DNA of 10,269 bases from Armatimonadota bacterium (GTDB lineage Bacteria > Armatimonadota > Fimbriimonadia > Fimbriimonadales > ATM1): NCBI GenBank assembly GCA_013816225.1, contig JACDEQ010000059.1, positions 1 to 10,269 on the forward strand, written 5' to 3'. Positions 6,813 through 10,269 of the stretch are shown here, one piece after another. The translations under genes and the position numbers were made by a program. Every line of letters begins with the position of its first letter. The first letter of the stretch is position 1. The notes below the pieces were generated by a model. The model worked only from the letters and a program-made list of their open reading frames with translations, was not told where the DNA came from and searched no databases.

Positions 6813-7321
6813 GGCGCCAGCGGATCTATCGGCGCCGGATTCGGCGCATACGTCCGGGCTCCCGCGAAGCTTCGCCGGTCCTCGACGTATTTCTTGAGCC
6901 GTATTAACGAATTCACGTAAAAAGCCTTGACCTGCTTTCCTTTTGACACTTTGTCCAAGGTGCCGTAATCTGCTGAATAAGTGATCGTAACTCGATAGGT
7001 ACCTTGGTAAAGCTCCGAGAGCCGCCAACTTATCATTTCGTCCTTCTGAGACCTTAGGACTTTTTCGATTATTGTAGCCTCTGCCTGATCCCATCCTTCA
7101 GCGTCCGCAATTTCGTGCTCGCGTTGTTTGCCATCGTGCAAAAAAGAGATCCGCTGGCCAGGTAGGAATTTGTCGGTTTCGCTGAATGGTCGGGGCGCGA
7201 TCTCCCGAATCGCAATAACGGAGTCCGGCCAATAATGCCCACGGGTCATGAGGTTGCCGACCACGAGGAAGAGTTCCTGGGGATCGGCCATGATGTCGAT
7301 CGCTTCGCTAAAGCTCCACAT
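6809..7321 (-). CDS. SRPBCC/START-like hypothetical protein
   Basis: A 170-aa protein that I recognise only tentatively as SRPBCC (polyketide-cyclase/START-like) fold. It has a WPDSVIAIREI opening strand (31-41), a run of amphipathic strands through about 120 including a YRVTITYSADYGTL segment (109-122), and a C-terminal helix FYVNSLIRLKKYVEDRR (134-150) of the kind that closes the ligand cavity in this superfamily. A Pro/Ala-rich tail follows. SRPBCC proteins bind hydrophobic ligands; no ligand can be inferred. The ATG at 7321 directly abuts the TAG stop of purL (TAGATG), so it is probably translated by coupling or reinitiation. An alternative start at 7291 (MADPQELFL) would remove ten residues; neither has a good ribosome site. 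Being cotranscribed with purL does not by itself imply a purine role. Confidence 0.55.
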   Translation of the reverse strand: MWSFSEAIDIMADPQELFLVVGNLMTRGHYWPDSVIAIREIAPRPFSETDKFLPGQRISFLHDGKQREHEIADAEGWDQAEATIIEKVLRSQKDEMISWRLSELYQGTYRVTITYSADYGTLDKVSKGKQVKAFYVNSLIRLKKYVEDRRSFAGARTYAPNPAPIDPLAP

Positions 7322-9697
7322 CTATCTAGCCATCAAGGCAGGAATAGCCTCCTCGTAGTCGGTGCGGAGAGCCTCGACGCTAGCGGACATGACTTGGGAC
7401 GAAGGCGTCGAAATCGTCAGGTTCGGCATCGAGCGATCGAAGGTTCCGAGGCAGTGCATGTTGAGGCCGTGTTTGGCTGCAAGCGTTGCGAGCTTCCCAG
7501 CGGCACCGTCCATCAATTTATCCATGCCGATTCCGACCAAAATGCGGCCGGGCATCTCCCCGAATAACCTGGCGTCCATGCGGTGCGAGAATGTCCAGGG
7601 GTCGAGTTGTCGCTCGGCATCGAGGAGGGAATGAATAACGGCCTGTGAAAGACTAGAATTACCATTCAATATGGGCTCGAGGATATGTTTTTGATAATGC
7701 TCTTGTGCATCGATAATTACATTGCAGCCGACTGTTTTCTCGAAGCACATCTCGGCTAAGGCAACGGCAAGACCACCCTCGGATGTGTCGTGCGCACAAT
7801 CCACGAGCTTGTCCGCGGCTGCATTTACCATCACTTCGATGAGCGCCTTTTCCGTGAATAGGTTGGGTTTTTGCGGCGCTCCCTCATCTAAGCCGTGAAT
7901 TGCGCGCATATATTCGCTGGCGCCCAGACCGTCCTGCGGCGCATGAATGTCGTTTCCGTACAACAGATAAATAAAGCCGTGACCATGTGGAAAATGACTC
8001 CGCAGGGCATTTTCAGCGTTGTCCAAAACACCGACAACGCCAATGGTCGGCGTCGGTAGAACCTCGCCGACTTCGGTTTCATTATAAAAGCTGACGTTGC
8101 CGCTTAGAACCGGAATCCGCAGGGCTTCGCAAGCGTCCGCAATACCGCGCACGGACTCTTGAAATTGCCAATAAACGTGTGGCAAGTTCGGGTCACCGAA
8201 ATTCAAGCAGTCGGTCGCCGCCGCCGGCCGCGCGCCGGTACATGCAACATTTCGAACCGCTTCCGCGACGGCGAGTTGCCCACCGGAAAATGGATCGGCA
8301 TAAGTCCAGCGGCTATTCCCATCGATTTTGGTTGCAATGCCCTTCTTCGTTCCGCGTAAAGCAATTACCGCAGCGTCACCTAGGCCTGGTTTTAGAGCGG
8401 TTTGTGTCTGAACGGTGTGGTCGTACTGTTCGAAAACCCATCGCTTCGATGCTATCGAGGGAGATGATAATAGCTTCGAAACTGCGTCTCCAAAATCCGC
8501 CGGAGGCGGAATGCCGTTGATCGAAAATCGAGCGGCTTTGTCGACGTTTTCCGGTTTCTCGCCCTTAAGGTCGAGCATCGGGCATCCATCGGTGATGAGT
8601 TCTGCTGGGACGACAGCTTCGACCTTGCCACGGTGCCTAATCGTTACCAGATCATCGCCGGTTACCACGCCGATGACGACCGCCGGCAGTCCCCATTTCT
8701 TGAAGATATCCAGGACTTCGTTCTCGCGGCCATTTTCGGTGACGGCGAGCATGCGTTCCTGGCTTTCGCTCAGCATGATTTCGTATGCGCTCATCGTTTG
8801 ATCGCGCACCGGCACAAGAATAAGATCGATATCCATCCCGACGCCTCCCTTACCGGACATTTCGCAAGTGCTGCAGGTCAGGCCCGCAGCGCCCATGTCC
8901 TGAATGCCGATGATCGCGCCGGTCTCCAGCGCTTCCAGCGTCGCCTCGATCAAGAGTTTGCCGGCGAAAGGGTCGCCTATTTGAACATTTGGACGCTTGG
9001 CGTCGCTATCTTCGTCGAGCACTTCGCTCGCGAAGGTCGCGCCATGTATCCCGTCGCGGCCCGTGGCACTGCCCAAGTAGAGAACAGGATTTCCAATGCC
9101 TTGTGCGGTAGCGGTCGCAATTTTGTCCAACTCCAGGCTGCCGATGCACATCGCGTTGACAAGCGGATTACCCGAATACCGTTCGTGGAAAAACACTTCG
9201 CCCGCCACGGTTGGCACGCCGATGCAATTGCCGTAACCGCCGATGCCTTGCACCACCCCATCGAAAAGCCGCTTGTCCTCCGCATTCTTCGAAATGTCCC
9301 CGAAGCGAAGCGAGTTCAGCGACGCTATGGGACGGGCGCCCATCGTAAGAATGTCGCGGATAATGCCGCCCACTCCTGTCGCCGCGCCCTCGCAGGGCTC
9401 GACGGCCGAAGGATGGTTGTGGCTCTCTACTTTAAATGCGATGCCGATGCTGTCGCCGATGTCGACCACTCCGGCATTCTCGAGGCCTTCGCCTTCGACG
9501 GACTTCTTGTAATTGGAAAACAATTTGAGCACTTTCTTGCTGGACTTGTAGCTGCAGTGCTCGCTCCAAAGGACCGCGAACATGCCCAGTTCGGTGTAAG
9601 TCGGCTCTCGGTTTAGCTGGGACTTGATGGTGCTGTACTCATGTTCGGACAGTCCCATCTCCGCGTAGGGCGGGGCGTCGATGGTTTCTGGCGGCAT
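7322..9697 (-). CDS. purL: Phosphoribosylformylglycinamidine synthase subunit PurL (small type)
   Basis: A 791-aa cytoplasmic enzyme subunit for the fourth step of de novo purine synthesis: FGAR plus ATP and ammonia from glutamine gives FGAM. The small form works with PurQ (glutaminase) and PurS. Motifs run along the chain: LWSEHCSYKSSK (43-54) with the catalytic-type histidine at 47, ESHNHPSAVEPCEGAATGVG (91-110) for nucleotide/metal binding, IGGYGNCIGVPTVAGEV (152-168), QDMGAAGLTCSTCEMS (266-281), the second-half repeat DPFSGGQLAVAEAV, SGNVSFYNET, and HDTSEGGLAVALAEM near the C-terminus. It is full length, slightly longer than the common 720-760 aa. The start MPPETIDAPPYAEMGLS follows a TATACT box by five bases, implying a leaderless message. 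No purQ, purS or purF gene is in the window, so purL is separated from its partners here. An SRPBCC-like gene follows immediately. Confidence 0.97.
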   Translation of the reverse strand: MPPETIDAPPYAEMGLSEHEYSTIKSQLNREPTYTELGMFAVLWSEHCSYKSSKKVLKLFSNYKKSVEGEGLENAGVVDIGDSIGIAFKVESHNHPSAVEPCEGAATGVGGIIRDILTMGARPIASLNSLRFGDISKNAEDKRLFDGVVQGIGGYGNCIGVPTVAGEVFFHERYSGNPLVNAMCIGSLELDKIATATAQGIGNPVLYLGSATGRDGIHGATFASEVLDEDSDAKRPNVQIGDPFAGKLLIEATLEALETGAIIGIQDMGAAGLTCSTCEMSGKGGVGMDIDLILVPVRDQTMSAYEIMLSESQERMLAVTENGRENEVLDIFKKWGLPAVVIGVVTGDDLVTIRHRGKVEAVVPAELITDGCPMLDLKGEKPENVDKAARFSINGIPPPADFGDAVSKLLSSPSIASKRWVFEQYDHTVQTQTALKPGLGDAAVIALRGTKKGIATKIDGNSRWTYADPFSGGQLAVAEAVRNVACTGARPAAATDCLNFGDPNLPHVYWQFQESVRGIADACEALRIPVLSGNVSFYNETEVGEVLPTPTIGVVGVLDNAENALRSHFPHGHGFIYLLYGNDIHAPQDGLGASEYMRAIHGLDEGAPQKPNLFTEKALIEVMVNAAADKLVDCAHDTSEGGLAVALAEMCFEKTVGCNVIIDAQEHYQKHILEPILNGNSSLSQAVIHSLLDAERQLDPWTFSHRMDARLFGEMPGRILVGIGMDKLMDGAAGKLATLAAKHGLNMHCLGTFDRSMPNLTISTPSSQVMSASVEALRTDYEEAIPALMAR

Positions 9698-9708
9698 TCC
9701 CTAGTATA
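9698..9708 (-). promoter_or_regulatory. -10 box with probable leaderless start of purL
   Basis: On the minus strand TATACT (9708 to 9703) is followed by AGGGA and the ATG at 9697. The purine-rich AGGGA touches the start codon, too close to act as a Shine-Dalgarno site, so a leaderless transcript is more likely. No -35 box is visible at the usual distance. The upstream terminator at 9747-9782 requires purL to have its own promoter around here. Confidence 0.55.
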
Positions 9709-9735
9709 GCGCTCCGTAGCGCCGGCATCCTGCCG
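9709..9735. repeat. Two adjacent small inverted repeats upstream of the purL -10 box
   Basis: GCGCT (9709-9713) pairs with AGCGC (9718-9722) across a four-base loop. CGGCA (9723-9727) pairs with TGCCG (9731-9735) across three bases. They sit side by side immediately upstream of TATACT. They may be part of a dispersed REP-like intergenic element or an operator. Short stems in G+C-rich DNA also arise by chance. Confidence 0.35.
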
Positions 9736-9746
9736 CAAGGGCGATG

Positions 9747-9782
9747 CAAAACAAGACGGCCGGAGCAGTCGCTCCGGCCGTC
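9747..9782 (-). terminator. Intrinsic terminator of the LTEPQ-repeat protein gene
   Basis: A perfect 12-bp stem, GACGGCCGGAGC (9755-9766) with its complement at 9771-9782, encloses a four-base loop. On the minus strand it is followed by TTGTTTTGC. It begins 21 bases after the stop codon of the upstream minus-strand gene, so it ends that transcript before purL. Confidence 0.85.
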
Positions 9783-9803
9783 ACGGGTGTTCAATTTGAC
9801 CGC

Positions 9804-10269
9804 TTAGCGGCCCGTGCTTTCAAAGGTGAAAGGCTTACCCTGCATCTCCGCCCACTTGCGCTTCTGTGGTTCGGTGAGAAGATCCAGGATCGCTTTGTTG
9901 GTGGCTTCGCGCATCTTCGCCATTTCGACCATCATCGCTTCGCGGTCGCCGCCGCCATCGCGCGATTCCTGCATCAGGTCGCGCATGGCTTGCATCTGGC
10001 TCTGCTGAGCGGCCTGGATCTTTGCCTGCTGGTCTTCGGACAGGCCGACCTGCTTGGCGACCTCGGGGCGTCCGAGTGCGGAAGGGCCTTCGAGTTGAAG
10101 GACAAGCTCATCGAATCGTTTGCGCTGAGGCTCGGTTAAGAGCGCCTTGACTTCAGCTTCCTGCTTTTCCATTTCCGCGCGGCGCTGGTCCAGGTTCGGG
10201 CCGGCGGGCGGAGCGCCAGCGGGCGGAGCACCTGTCGGCGGAGCGCCAGCGGGCGGAGCACCTGTCGGC
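9804..10269 (-). CDS. LTXXQ-like helical protein with Pro/Gly/Ala-rich segment (5' partial)
   Basis: The frame runs in from the right edge and ends with TAA at 9804; 154 residues are visible and the N-terminus is missing. Visible residues 1-24 are Pro/Gly/Ala repeats (GAPPAGAPPT units). The rest is charged and helical, with two LTEPQ motifs, KALLTEPQRKRFDEL and DLLTEPQKRKWAEMQGKPF, separated by a Met/Gln-rich coiled stretch with VGLSEDQQAKIQAAQQSQM in the middle. This resembles the Spy/CpxP (LTXXQ) group of periplasmic chaperone or stress proteins and related LTxEQ proteins common in Planctomycetes and Armatimonadota-like genomes. A signal peptide would be expected upstream but lies outside the window. 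An internal ATG at 10172 exists, but the open frame continues through it without a stop, so it is not taken as the start. Function is not established. Confidence 0.75.
   Translation of the reverse strand, partial: PTGAPPAGAPPTGAPPAGAPPAGPNLDQRRAEMEKQEAEVKALLTEPQRKRFDELVLQLEGPSALGRPEVAKQVGLSEDQQAKIQAAQQSQMQAMRDLMQESRDGGGDREAMMVEMAKMREATNKAILDLLTEPQKRKWAEMQGKPFTFESTGR
10207..10269. repeat. 15/30-bp in-frame tandem repeat coding for Pro/Gly/Ala units
   Basis: Four 15-bp units alternate between ggcggagcgccagcg and ggcggagcacctgtc, giving an exact 30-bp higher-order period (10207-10236 repeated at 10237-10266), and the array runs off the window edge. In the minus-strand frame each 30-bp unit encodes GAPPAGAPPT. 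The absence of substitutions between the 30-bp copies suggests recent expansion. Confidence 0.9.

Noticed and set aside
8633..9616. Long plus-strand open frame (327 codons) opposite purL
   Set aside because: It lies entirely antisense to a full-length, highly conserved purL, has no family resemblance, and reflects the codon bias of the opposite strand.
1..10269. CRISPR arrays, tRNA/rRNA genes, insertion sequences, phage or defence genes
   Set aside because: I looked for regularly spaced repeats, tRNA-like cloverleaf arms with a GTTCGAATCC-type arm, and transposase or integrase motifs. A GGTTCGAATCC string at 6527-6537 lies inside the YbaN-type gene without other tRNA arms. Nothing else qualified.

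Overview
The window is protein-coding DNA of moderately high G+C with short intergenic gaps. It shows no tRNA, rRNA, CRISPR array, insertion sequence or phage gene. It looks like a chromosomal piece of a free-living bacterium. Four features fit a lineage such as Armatimonadota, but that placement is an inference with low confidence (about 0.3): first-in-operon genes appear to start directly at a -10 box (leaderless) while operon-internal genes carry GAGGA ribosome sites; PurL is the small-type subunit; there is a long-form NIF3 protein; and there is a Pro/Gly/Ala-rich protein with repeated LTEPQ motifs.

Layout. (1) 1-2536, plus strand: the C-terminal end of a GrpE-like protein overlaps by ATGA the start of an unusual 789-aa Hsp70. 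This Hsp70 has a normal ATPase domain, an extra beta-rich segment where the linker should be, a divergent substrate-binding beta domain and a long helical tail. (2) 2622-4492, minus strand: two translationally coupled ATPases of a dipeptide/oligopeptide ABC transporter (DppD/OppD and DppF/OppF types), without permease or binding-protein genes. (3) 4529-6812, plus strand: a PIG-L/LmbE-type metal-dependent deacetylase, a NIF3/YqfO-type dinuclear-metal protein, and a small YbaN/DUF454 membrane protein. (4) 6809-9697, minus strand: purL (purine biosynthesis) followed directly by a small SRPBCC-like protein. Its stop overlaps the stop of the YbaN gene by 4 bp in convergent orientation. (5) 9804-10269, minus strand: the C-terminal part of an LTXXQ-like helical protein preceded by a Pro/Gly/Ala tandem repeat, ending at a strong intrinsic terminator.

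How the genes work together. The GrpE-like protein and Hsp70 probably form an accessory chaperone pair, since a nucleotide exchange factor beside its Hsp70 is functionally logical. The two ABC ATPases would power peptide uptake with membrane partners encoded elsewhere. The deacetylase, NIF3, YbaN and PurL genes are housekeeping or metabolic genes with no obvious joint pathway. The items most worth following up are the GrpE-like/Hsp70 module with its inserted domain and the recurring -10-box-to-ATG arrangement.
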